Source of the DNA: Pseudomonas sp. ACN8
Lineage (GTDB): Bacteria > Pseudomonadota > Gammaproteobacteria > Pseudomonadales > Pseudomonadaceae
Assembly: GCF_002303925.1 (NCBI RefSeq)
Contig: NZ_MRCS01000039.1
Location: 1-64,000 of the forward strand
Reading direction: 5' to 3'
DNA: 64,000 nt
The position numbers and the translations under genes are program-made. This document shows, piece after piece, positions 27,419 to 36,200 of the stretch. How positions within the stretch are numbered: the stretch's first letter is position 1; the number at the start of each line of letters is the position of its first letter. The notes below the pieces were generated by a model, which saw only the letters and a list, made by a program, of their open reading frames with translations, was not told the origin of the DNA and did no database searches.

Positions 27419-27434
27419 AGTCCAGGCATAAAAA

Positions 27435-27526
27435 ATGTGGGAGCGAGCCTGCTCGCGATGAGGGCGTGTCAGTCGACGTTATTGCTGTCTGACACACCGC
27501 CTTCGCGAGCAGGCTCGCTCCCACAG
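27435..27526. repeat. REPIN
   Basis: TGTGGGAGCGAGCCTGCTCG and CGAGCAGGCTCGCTCCCACA form the inverted ends around a spacer of about 45 bases, between convergent genes. Confidence 0.9.
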
Positions 27527-27551
27527 GTTTTGTATTTATTCGGTTTAACGG

Positions 27552-28007
27552 TTAGCGGTGATTACTCCGCCCGCTGCGATAGCCGCGACCGTCGTGACCG
27601 CGATAGTCGTTGTTCCAGTTCCCGCGGTTACGGCCGTCCCAGTGATGGTTCTGATGCATGCGGTAGTCGCCCCGCGACGGCTGATAGTAACGAGGGGCCG
27701 ACTGGTAATGGCGCGAGGGTTGATACATCCGCGGCTGCGAGTAATAGCGCGACGGTTGATAGATCCGCGGCTGTGAGTAATAGCGCGGTGTCGGCTGGTA
27801 GTAGCGCGCTGGAGGCACGTAATACCGGGGCGGCGGTGTGTAGTAACCGCCACCATTGTAGTAGTAGGAACTCCCCCCGGCGTAATGGGTTGGCGCCGGC
27901 GAGGTATAGGCCTCGGAACTGTAGTAACTGCCTCCTTCATCGTAATAAGGCACGCACCCACCAAGGGATAATCCCAACACAGCTAGCAGAAGTATTCGAC
28001 AGAGCAT
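27552..28007 (-). CDS. Tyrosine-rich repetitive lipoprotein
   Basis: I chose the ATG at 28005-28007 (MLCRILLLAVLG), preceded by GGAGG, because it opens a lipoprotein signal ending in the lipobox LGGC (Cys19). The mature part of about 133 residues is low complexity: tandem units such as RYYQPTPRYYSQPRIYQPS with many Tyr, Pro, Arg and Ser, then an Asn/Gly/Arg-rich end. It is probably exposed on the cell envelope. No known domain. The neighbouring gene at 28175-28423 has the same leader type and is a likely paralogue. Confidence 0.7.
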   Translation of the reverse strand: MLCRILLLAVLGLSLGGCVPYYDEGGSYYSSEAYTSPAPTHYAGGSSYYYNGGGYYTPPPRYYVPPARYYQPTPRYYSQPRIYQPSRYYSQPRMYQPSRHYQSAPRYYQPSRGDYRMHQNHHWDGRNRGNWNNDYRGHDGRGYRSGRSNHR

Positions 28008-28174
28008 GGCGGCCTCCTGGACCGCGGGTAAGCCACACCAACGACGCTGGCAGGCGACAGTCAAATGTTCGGTGACTGTCGAAATATCAGACACCGAATT
28101 CGGAATCTGGTGCGTCCTTGAAACACCTAGAAACATCTGACCGATGAAAGGTTTTTCATCCATTCACGCCCTGA

Positions 28175-28423
28175 TCAACGGTGGCCACCGCGATGGCCAC
28201 CGCCATGATGTCCACCGCCGTGGCCACGGTAGTAACCATGCCCACCGTAGTAATAAGAGCGATGGCCACCGTAATAACGTGGACCGTAGTAACCGTAGTA
28301 ATAGGGCGAGTAGTAGCCGGGGTAGTAATAAGATCCCCCGTAGACGTCGGCAGGACCGGCGTAGTAGTAGCAGCCAGACAACCCAAGACCGAGTACTGCA
28401 CCTAACAACAATCGACGTAACAT
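28175..28423 (-). CDS. Small Tyr/Gly/His-rich lipoprotein
   Basis: The 82-residue precursor starts at ATG 28421-28423 with GGAGG upstream and has a lipoprotein signal (MLRRLLLGAVLGLGLSGC, Cys18). The mature part is made of Tyr, Gly and His (YYYPGYYSPYYYG, then GGHHGGGHRGGHR). The histidine-rich tail could bind metal, which is a guess from composition. Leader and upstream bases resemble those of the lipoprotein gene at 27552-28007. Confidence 0.68.
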   Translation of the reverse strand: MLRRLLLGAVLGLGLSGCYYYAGPADVYGGSYYYPGYYSPYYYGYYGPRYYGGHRSYYYGGHGYYRGHGGGHHGGGHRGGHR

Positions 28424-28625
28424 GGCGGCCTCCGTAAAGACCTGCGACAGCAGTGACACCTTTTTTGACTGGCAATCCCCTGCCAAGTGCGACGTTGCAT
28501 CCACCGTCTGATCAGCGGCGGACAGGTTCCAATGCGGTGCACCCGCGCACCATCACAAGGCAGCGCGCCTTTCCAACCAACACCGTCGACCTCCCTGGCC
28601 CCCACGCTAGAGCGCTCGGACCAAC

Positions 28626-28642
28626 TTGGCACGTCTCTCGCT
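28626..28642 (+). promoter_or_regulatory. Candidate sigma54 promoter of the guanidine operon
   Basis: TTGGCAC-N5-TCGCT has the invariant GG (28628-28629) and GC (28640-28641) at the correct 10-base separation and one mismatch from the TGGCAC-N5-TTGCW consensus. Transcription would begin near 28653, about 55 bases before the riboswitch. This would tie the operon to nitrogen control. Confidence 0.5.
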
Positions 28643-28708
28643 TTAGCGCACTTGTTCCAAAAAAAGTGCAGGCGTCACTACAGGTTCGCGGCACCACAAT
28701 TTGCAATG

Positions 28709-28805
28709 GCTGACTAGGGTTCCGGCTCGCAATCGCGAGTGACTGGTCCGAGAGTTGGCGACCTCCAGTTGAGGTTACACGGCGGGACAAAAGCCCGGGA
28801 GACAA
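28709..28805 (+). ncRNA. Guanidine-I (ykkC/yxkD) riboswitch
   Basis: The conserved core of the family is present in order: CTAGGGTTCCG, ACTGGTCCGAGAG, ACACGGCGGGA, AAAAGCCCGGGAGA. The hairpins between them (for example CTCGCAATCGCGAG) also pair well. The element ends about 60 bases before the ATG of the ABC transporter receptor gene. Guanidine-I riboswitches turn genes on when guanidine binds, usually for guanidine export or degradation, and this one precedes a degradation-type operon. Confidence 0.93.
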
Positions 28806-28863
28806 GCCACCGTTAGCGGTGCCGCTGCCGTCCTGTCCGTCCTTGATCAACTGGAGAACCACC

Positions 28864-29931
28864 ATGTCTCAGCTTCGTTTACCCGCCCTGCTCGCCGCTA
28901 CGTTCGCCGCCCTCGTGAGCTTCTCGTCCCAGGCCGCCCAGAAAGACCACTTCAGCGTGTGCTGGACGATCTACGCCGGCTGGATGCCGTGGGAATATGC
29001 CGGCAGCCAGGGCATCGTCGACAAATGGGCAAAAAAGTACGGCATCAAAATTGATGTGGTGCAGCTCAATGACTACGTCGAATCCATCAACCAATACACC
29101 GCCGGCCAGTTCGACGGCTGCACCATGACCAACATGGACGCGCTGACCATTCCGGCCGCCGGCGGCGTCGACAGTACCGCGCTGATCGTCAGCGATTTCT
29201 CCAACGGCAACGACGGCATCGTGCTCAAGGGCGAAGGCAGGAAAGTCACCGACCTCAAGGGCATGGACGTCAACCTCGTGGAGCTCTCTGTCTCCCACTA
29301 CCTGCTGGCCCGGGCCCTGGATTCGGTGGACCTCACCGAGAAAGACCTGAAAGTGGTCAATACCTCCGACGCCGATATCTCGGCCGCCTTCAACACCGAT
29401 CAGGTCAACGCCGTCACCACCTGGAACCCGATGCTCTCGGACATCAAGGCCAAGCCCGCGGTGACCGAGGTGTTCAACTCCAGCCAGATCCCCGGTGAAA
29501 TCATGGACATGATGGTGGTCAACTCCCAGACCCTCAAAGACAACCCGGCCCTCGGCAAGGCACTGACCGGCGCCTGGTTCGAAGTGGTCGAGTTGATGAG
29601 CGCGAAAAACGCCGCCAGCAAAGCCGCCCTGGAGCACATGGCCAAGGCCTCCGGCACTGACCTGGCGGGTTTTCAGGCGCAACTGGACACCACCAGATTG
29701 TTCGCCACCCCGAAAGAAGCCCTGGCGTTCAGCACCAGCAAGCAACTGCCGGAAACCATGCGCAAGGTCGCCGAGTTCTCCTTCCAGCACGGCTTGCTGG
29801 GTGAAGGCGCCAAGGACACCAGCGCGGTCGGCATGGCCTTCGCCAACGGCGTGACCAGCGGCGACAAGGGCAACCTCAAACTGCGCTTCGACCCGAGTTA
29901 CGTGCAGATGGCCGCCGACGCCAAGCTGTAA
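28864..29931 (+). CDS. ABC transporter substrate-binding protein, guanidine/urea type
   Basis: The 355-residue precursor starts at ATG 28864 (GGAG upstream) with a signal peptide cut after SSQAAQ or nearby. The body is a NitT/TauT-type receptor (FSVCWTIYAGWMPWEYAGSQG; FDGCTMTNMDALTIPAAGG). Family members next to carboxylase/allophanate hydrolase genes are annotated as putative urea receptors; the riboswitch upstream makes guanidine the likelier ligand. First gene of a seven-gene plus-strand cluster. Confidence 0.88.
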   Translation: MSQLRLPALLAATFAALVSFSSQAAQKDHFSVCWTIYAGWMPWEYAGSQGIVDKWAKKYGIKIDVVQLNDYVESINQYTAGQFDGCTMTNMDALTIPAAGGVDSTALIVSDFSNGNDGIVLKGEGRKVTDLKGMDVNLVELSVSHYLLARALDSVDLTEKDLKVVNTSDADISAAFNTDQVNAVTTWNPMLSDIKAKPAVTEVFNSSQIPGEIMDMMVVNSQTLKDNPALGKALTGAWFEVVELMSAKNAASKAALEHMAKASGTDLAGFQAQLDTTRLFATPKEALAFSTSKQLPETMRKVAEFSFQHGLLGEGAKDTSAVGMAFANGVTSGDKGNLKLRFDPSYVQMAADAKL

Positions 29932-29946
29932 TCAGGAGACCTGGCC

Positions 29947-30762
29947 ATGCGCCTGATCAACCGTCACCCGGACCGCCCGAGTCGCCTGTTGCTGGTGATC
30001 CTGCCGTTCGCCCTGGTGCTGTTCGCCTACTTCATGGGCTCGGCCGAGCGACTGGCGGACAACCCCAACGACAAGCTGCTGCCCAGCGCCGTGCAGATGA
30101 CCGATGCAGTGAAACGCCTGGCCTTCGTCGCCGACAGCCGCACCGGCGAATACCTGCTCTGGCAGGACACGGCATCCAGCCTGCGGCGTCTGGCCATCGG
30201 CCTGGGCATCAGCGCCCTGGCCGGGCTGTGCCTGGGGATCGCCGCCGGTACCCTGCCGCTGTTCGGTGCGCCGCTGTCACCCTTGCTGACCGTGCTGTCG
30301 ATGGTGCCACCGCTGGCGATCCTGCCGATTCTGTTCATCGTCTTCGGTCTGGGTGAGTTGTCGAAAGTGATGCTGATCGTGATCGGCATCACCCCGGCCC
30401 TGGCCCGGGACCTGGAACAGCGCGCCCGGGAAATTCCCGTGGAACTGCTGATCAAGGCCCAGACCCTCGGCGCGTCTACCTGGACCCTGATGCTGCGGGT
30501 GGTGTTGCCGCAACTGCTGCCACGACTGCTGATTTCGCTGCGACTGATGCTCGGCTCGGCGTGGCTGTTCCTGATTGCCGCCGAAGCCATCGCCTCCACC
30601 GACGGCCTCGGCTACCGGATTTTCCTGGTGCGCCGCTACCTGGCGATGGACGTGATTTTGCCCTACGTGGTGTGGATCACCTTGCTCGCCTGGCTGATGG
30701 ATTGGGGGCTCAAGCAACTGACCCGCCACGCATTCCCTTGGTATGAAGGTGCGGCCAAATGA
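29947..30762 (+). CDS. ABC transporter permease, guanidine/urea type
   Basis: The 271-residue inner-membrane protein has about six membrane segments and the binding-protein-dependent transport signature region (LRVVLPQLLPRLLISLRLMLGSAW, near residues 183-206 and written here in part) that couples to the ATPase. It starts 15 bases after the receptor gene, with CAGGAG upstream, and overlaps the ATPase gene by 4 bases (ATGA). Confidence 0.88.
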   Translation: MRLINRHPDRPSRLLLVILPFALVLFAYFMGSAERLADNPNDKLLPSAVQMTDAVKRLAFVADSRTGEYLLWQDTASSLRRLAIGLGISALAGLCLGIAAGTLPLFGAPLSPLLTVLSMVPPLAILPILFIVFGLGELSKVMLIVIGITPALARDLEQRAREIPVELLIKAQTLGASTWTLMLRVVLPQLLPRLLISLRLMLGSAWLFLIAAEAIASTDGLGYRIFLVRRYLAMDVILPYVVWITLLAWLMDWGLKQLTRHAFPWYEGAAK

Positions 30763-31547
30763 GCTTCATCACGGTGAAAAACGTCTGGCAGCAATACGCC
30801 GATCAAGTGGTACTCGAAGGCCTCAACCTGAACGTCAACGAAGGTGAGTTCTGCACCCTCGTGGGGGCTTCCGGTTGCGGTAAATCGACCTTCCTTCGCC
30901 TGCTGCTCGGCCAGGAACGCGCCAGTCGCGGCGAGATCCTGCTTGACGGTCAGCCCTTGGCCGGCGAGCCGGACGCCAGCCGTGGCGTGGTGTTCCAGCG
31001 CTACTCGGTGTTCCCCCATCTCAGCGTGCTGGACAACGTCGCCCTCGGCCTTGAACTGCCCCGCTCGCCGCTACTCGGACGTCTGTTCGGCAGCGCGAAA
31101 AAAGAGGCCCGCGAACAGGCTTCGGTGCTGCTGCACAAAGTCGGCCTTGGCCACTCGCTGGACAAGTACCCGGCAAAGCTCTCCGGCGGCATGCAACAAC
31201 GGCTGGCCATCGCCCAGGCGCTGATCATGAAGCCGCGGGTGTTGCTGCTCGACGAACCGTTCGGCGCCCTCGACCCGGGCATCCGCAAAGACATGCACGC
31301 CTTGCTCCTGGAGCTGTGGCGCGAGACCCGACTGACGGTGTTCATGGTCACCCATGACCTGTCCGAAGGCTTCAGCCTCGGCACACGCCTGCTGGTGTTC
31401 GACAAGGTCCGCCTCGACCCGCATGCGCCCGGCCGCTATGGCGCACGCATCACCTACGACATCCCTTTGAACAGCGACCGCCGCACCCACCGTGCCGCCG
31501 TCGATGCCTTGCCGGCTCCTTTGGCGGGCACGCTTCGTATCGCTTAG
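30759..31547 (+). CDS. ABC transporter ATP-binding protein, guanidine/urea type
   Basis: The 262-residue ATPase has Walker A GASGCGKST at residues 36-44, signature LSGGMQQR at 141-148 and Walker B VLLLDEP soon after, with the switch histidine in VTHDLSEGF. It is of the NitT/TauT type. It overlaps the permease gene by 4 bases and is 13 bases before the first DUF1989 gene, so the importer and catabolic genes share one transcript. Confidence 0.9.
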   Translation: MSFITVKNVWQQYADQVVLEGLNLNVNEGEFCTLVGASGCGKSTFLRLLLGQERASRGEILLDGQPLAGEPDASRGVVFQRYSVFPHLSVLDNVALGLELPRSPLLGRLFGSAKKEAREQASVLLHKVGLGHSLDKYPAKLSGGMQQRLAIAQALIMKPRVLLLDEPFGALDPGIRKDMHALLLELWRETRLTVFMVTHDLSEGFSLGTRLLVFDKVRLDPHAPGRYGARITYDIPLNSDRRTHRAAVDALPAPLAGTLRIA

Positions 31548-31560
31548 AGGAATTTTGCAA

Positions 31561-32286
31561 ATGACTGATTCGACCCGACTGTTCCCGCCCTTCGCCGAAG
31601 AAATGCTCCCCGGCGGCGGCCATCGTTCCTTCGTCTTGAAACGCGGACAACTGCTGCGCCTGACCGACCTGCGTGGCGGCGCCAACGTCAGCCTGACATT
31701 ACTCAACGCCAATGAAAAAACCGAACGCCTGAACCTGCCCGACAGCCTCAAATGCCAACACACCACCAAGCTCACCGCAGGCCACTGCCTGTACTCGGAC
31801 ATGGGCCGCGTGCTGGCTGCCATCACCGCCGACACCTGCGGCTGGAGCGACAGCCTGGGTGGCGTGCTCTGCGCTGAAGAAGTGGCGCAAAAGTACGGCG
31901 CGGGCCGCTATCAGGAACTGCGCAACGGCTTCTTCCGCAACGGCACCGACAACCTGTTGGTGGAGCTGGGCAAGTGGGGGCTGGGCCTGTCCGATCTGCT
32001 GATGACCCTCAACCTGTTCAGCCGCGTGAGCGTCGATGACGCCGGGCGCTTCCATTTCGTCGAGGGCAATTCCAAGGCTGGCGACTACATCGAGTTGTAC
32101 GCGCCGATGGACACCCTGGTGGTGCTCACCGCCCTGCAGCACCCGATGGATCCGTCGCCGGAATATGCACCGAAACCGCTGAAGCTCAGCTGGATGAACG
32201 CCGACGCCAGCGTCGCCGAACACTGCCGCACCTCGCGCCCGGAAAACGAGCGCGGCTTCATCAACACCGACCGTTTGTTTGTCTGA
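31561..32286 (+). CDS. DUF1989 protein, urea-amidolyase-associated protein 1 (carboxyguanidine deiminase subunit)
   Basis: The 241-residue protein starts at ATG 31561 after AGAGGA. It carries the DUF1989 motif ADTCGWSDSLGG beginning at residue 90, shared with the next gene, where the cysteine is a likely metal or catalytic residue. In guanidine-degrading pseudomonads the two DUF1989 proteins (CgdA and CgdB) together hydrolyse carboxyguanidine to allophanate and ammonia. I cannot say which of the two names belongs to this subunit. Confidence 0.87.
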   Translation: MTDSTRLFPPFAEEMLPGGGHRSFVLKRGQLLRLTDLRGGANVSLTLLNANEKTERLNLPDSLKCQHTTKLTAGHCLYSDMGRVLAAITADTCGWSDSLGGVLCAEEVAQKYGAGRYQELRNGFFRNGTDNLLVELGKWGLGLSDLLMTLNLFSRVSVDDAGRFHFVEGNSKAGDYIELYAPMDTLVVLTALQHPMDPSPEYAPKPLKLSWMNADASVAEHCRTSRPENERGFINTDRLFV

Positions 32287-32297
32287 GGATCGCTGCC

Positions 32298-32939
32298 ATG
32301 TCACCCGCAATCGCCATCGCTCCACAGTCGCCTGAAACGGCCGTCTACCGCGCCACCATCGCCGCCGGCGAACCCTGGCTGATGGAGGTCAAGGCCGGAC
32401 AGACCCTGCGCATCCTCGACCTTGAGGGCAACCAGGCTGTCGACACCTTGTTCTACAGCGTCGCCAATCCCAGGGAGCGCTACGACGTGCAGCGCACCCT
32501 GCGTCGGCAGAACAGCGTGTACCTGAGCACCGGCAGCGTGCTCTATTCCAACCTCGGCAAGCCGATGCTGACCATCGTCGCCGACACTTGCGGGCGTCAC
32601 GACACCCTGGGCGGCGCCTGTGCGCAAGAGAGCAACACCGTGCGCTACGCCCTGGAAAAACGCTACATGCACAGCTGCCGCGACAACTACCTGCGCGCCT
32701 GTGCTCACGATGGTCGACTGGGCAAGGGCGACATCGGGCCGAACATCAACTTCTTCATGAACGTACCGGTCACCGCCGACGGCGGCCTGACCTTCGAAGA
32801 CGGCATCTCCGCACCGGGCAAGTACGTCGACCTACGGGCCGAGATGGACGTGATCGTATTGATTTCCAACTGCCCGCAACTGAACAACCCCTGCAACGCC
32901 TACAACCCCACCCCTGCGGAGTTGCTGGTATGGAATTGA
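32298..32939 (+). CDS. DUF1989 protein, urea-amidolyase-associated protein 2 (carboxyguanidine deiminase subunit)
   Basis: The 213-residue paralogue of the preceding protein has the same motif as ADTCGRHDTLGG from residue 95, followed by a further conserved cysteine and NINFFMNVPV. It begins 11 bases after the partner gene, consistent with a heteromeric enzyme. A function in converting carboxyguanidine to allophanate is established for this family pair in guanidine-riboswitch operons and is inferred here. Confidence 0.87.
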   Translation: MSPAIAIAPQSPETAVYRATIAAGEPWLMEVKAGQTLRILDLEGNQAVDTLFYSVANPRERYDVQRTLRRQNSVYLSTGSVLYSNLGKPMLTIVADTCGRHDTLGGACAQESNTVRYALEKRYMHSCRDNYLRACAHDGRLGKGDIGPNINFFMNVPVTADGGLTFEDGISAPGKYVDLRAEMDVIVLISNCPQLNNPCNAYNPTPAELLVWN

Positions 32940-33026
32940 AATTCCCGAGACTGCGCCGCTGGTTGTTTGTCTTGTGCCAGGCACGTTCCGGGCAGTGCTT
33001 CAAACCGTCCAAACACCACTAAACCC

Positions 33027-33117
33027 TGTGGGAGCGAGCCTGCTCGCGATGGCGTCAGCACCTTCACCACTTGTGTTGGCTGACCCACCGCTATCGCGAG
33101 CAGGCTCGCTCCCACAG
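33027..33117. repeat. REPIN between the deiminase and carboxylase genes
   Basis: TGTGGGAGCGAGCCTGCTCG and CGAGCAGGCTCGCTCCCACA form inverted ends. It lies within the 266-base gap inside the guanidine cluster, so the transcript must read through it, or it may lower downstream expression. Confidence 0.9.
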
Positions 33118-33205
33118 TGATCTGCGTTGATGTTGCCGTCGGGGACGACCCCGGTGCCTTTCGAAAAACTGCGGGACGGCCCGCATCCCCATCAGGGGTT
33201 ATGCC

Positions 33206-36200
33206 ATGTTCGAAAAAGTCCTGATTGCCAACCGTGGCGCCATTGCCTGTCGCATCCTGCGGACCCTGCGTGAACTGCAAGTGCAGGGCGTTGCCGTGTA
33301 CTCCGAAGCCGATGCCGCCAGCCTGCACATCCTGCAAGCCGATGAGGCCCACTGCCTCGGTGAGGGTGCAGCGGCTGGAACTTACCTGGCGGTCGACAAG
33401 ATCCTCGCCATCGCCAAGTCCACCGGCACCACCGCGATCCATCCCGGCTACGGCTTTCTTTCGGAAAATGCCGCGTTCGCCGAAGCCTGCGAGGCCGTCA
33501 ACATTGCCTTCATCGGCCCAACGCCGGAACAACTGCGGGTGTTCGGCCTCAAGCACACCGCACGCGCCCTGGCCAGACAACACGGCGTGCCGATGCTCGA
33601 AGGCACCGAACTGCTCGACAGCCTCGATGCCGCGCTGCTGGCCGGTGAACAGGTTGGCTACCCGGTGATGCTCAAGAGCACGGCTGGCGGTGGCGGGATC
33701 GGCATGCGCGTGTGCCGTAGCGCGGCCGAGTTGAGCGAATCCTTCGAAGCGGTCAAGCGCCTGGGCCAGAACAATTTCAGCGACGCCGGGGTGTTCATCG
33801 AGAAGTACATCCAGCGCGCCCGCCACCTGGAAGTGCAGGTGTTCGGCGACGGTCGTGGCGAGGTGATCGCCCTCGGCGTACGCGATTGCTCGGTGCAACG
33901 TCGCAACCAGAAAGTCCTCGAAGAAACCCCAGCGCCGAACCTGCCCGACGGCATGGCCGAGGCGCTGTGCGCGGCGGCCATCAAACTGGCCAAGGCAGTG
34001 AACTACCGCAGCGCCGGCACCGTGGAGTTTGTGTTCGACAGTGAGGCCCGGCGTTTCTATTTTCTGGAAGTAAACACCCGATTGCAGGTGGAGCACGGCG
34101 TCACCGAACAGGTTTGGGGTGTCGACCTGGTGCGCTGGATGGTGCAACTGGCGGCCGGCGACCTGCCGCCCCTGAGCGATCTGGTACAGGGTTTGAAACC
34201 GGTGGGCCATGCGATTCAGGCGCGTTTGTATGCCGAAGATCCGGGGCGGGATTTTCAACCGAGCCCAGGCTTGCTCACCGCCGTGGATTTCCCCGTGGCC
34301 AATGGCATTGAACTGCGTATCGACACCTGGGTCGAGGCTGGCTGCGAGATCCCGCCCTACTTCGACCCGATGATCGCCAAGGTCATCAGTTGGGCGCCGA
34401 CTCGCGAGGAGGCCGCTGCGGATCTGCATCAGGCGCTGGGGGCCAGCCTGCTCTATGGCGTGGAAACCAACCGCGATTACCTGCGACAGATTCTGCTCGA
34501 TGCGCCTTTCGCCAGCGGCCAGCCGTGGACCCGTTGCCTGGAAGGCCTGGTCTATCAGGCCAATACGTTCGAGGTGCTCAGCGCCGGCACCCAGACCAGC
34601 GTTCAGGATTATCCCGGCCGTCTCGGTTACTGGGCGGTCGGCGTGCCGCCATCGGGGCCGATGGACAGTCGGGCGTTGCGTCTGGGTAACCGTTTGCTGG
34701 GCAATGACGAAGGCGCGGCGGCGCTGGAAATCACCATGAGCGGGCCGTTGCTGCGCTTCAATTGCGAGGCGGTGGTGGCGGTGACCGGCGCGGTGATTCC
34801 ATTGCTGCTCAACGGTGAAAGCGTACCGATGAGCACGGCACTACTGATTCCAGCGGGCGCGACGTTGAGCCTTGGCACCATCGCAGGCACAGGTGCACGC
34901 AGCTATCTGTGCCTGCGTGGCGGCCTGCAAGTACCGGATTATCTGGGCAGCAAAAGCACCTTTACCCTCGGCCAGTTTGGTGGTCACGGTGGCCGCGCGT
35001 TGCGCGCCGGTGATGTGTTGCACCTGCCAGCCCTCAATGACCGCTGTGCCGGTCAGCAGCTGGCTGAAGAACAGCTCACCGAGTTGTCGGCGATTCGGCA
35101 GATCCGGGTGATCTACGGCCCCCACGGTGCGCCGGAATACTTCACGCGAAACTACATTGGCACCTTCTTCGCCACACAGTGGGAAGTGCACTTCAACTCC
35201 AGCCGCACCGGCGTTCGCCTGATCGGACCGAAGCCTGAGTGGGTGCGTGCCGACGGTGGTGAAGCCGGTTTGCATCCGTCGAACATCCACGACAATCCGT
35301 ATGCGATCGGTGCGGTGGATTTTACCGGTGACATGCCGGTCATCCTCGGCCCGGATGGCCCGAGCCTCGGCGGGTTCGTGTGCCCGGTGACGGTGATCGA
35401 GGCGGATCTTTGGCAACTGGGGCAGCTCAAGGCCGGGGACAAGGTGCAGTTCCTGCCGGTCGATATCAAAACTGCCCGAGCCCTCGCCTTGAAATGGAAT
35501 CCCTCCTGTAGGAGTGAGCCTGCTCGCGATGACGGCATCACCTCCGACATCTCTGTGACTGAAACACCGCAATCGCGAGCAGGCTCACTCCTACAGGGGA
35601 TTGTGTCGCCTGTTGTGTTGGATTTGGGTCAGGACAATACGCGGTTGGTGGCGCGCCTGTCCGGCGACACCCACCTGCTGCTGGAAATCGGCGCCCCGGA
35701 ACTGGACCTGGTCCTGCGCTTCCGCGCCCACGCCCTGATGCAGGCGCTGGAAAGCAAAGACCTGCACGGCGTGATAGACCTCACCCCCGGCATCCGCTCA
35801 CTGCAAATCCACTATCAGCCCGAGCAACTGCCGCTGTCCGACCTGCTCGGCATCGTCGCCGGCGAATGGGACGCCGTGTGCGCCGCCAAGGACCTGCAAG
35901 TGCCCTCGCGCATCGTGCATCTGCCCCTTTCCTGGGACGACCCGGCGTGCCGGTTGGCCATCGAGAAATACATGACCACGGTGCGCAAGGACGCGCCGTG
36001 GTGCCCGAGCAACCTGGAGTTCATCCGCCGCATCAACGACCTGCCGAACCTCGATGAAGTGCAGCGCACGGTGTTCGACGCCAGTTACCTGGTGATGGGC
36101 CTGGGCGACGTCTACCTCGGCGCACCGGTCGCCACCCCGCTCGACCCGCGCCATCGCCTGGTGACCACCAAGTACAACCCGGCGCGCACCTGGACCGCGG

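Noticed and set aside
28536..28551. NtrC site upstream of the sigma54-like promoter (GGTGCACCCGCGCACC)
   Set aside because: The half-sites are in the wrong orientation and spacing for the TGCACY-N5-GGTGCA type consensus.
32900..34429. 509-residue open frame on the minus strand
   Set aside because: Antisense of the biotin carboxylase part of the carboxylase gene; no ribosome site or recognisable motif.
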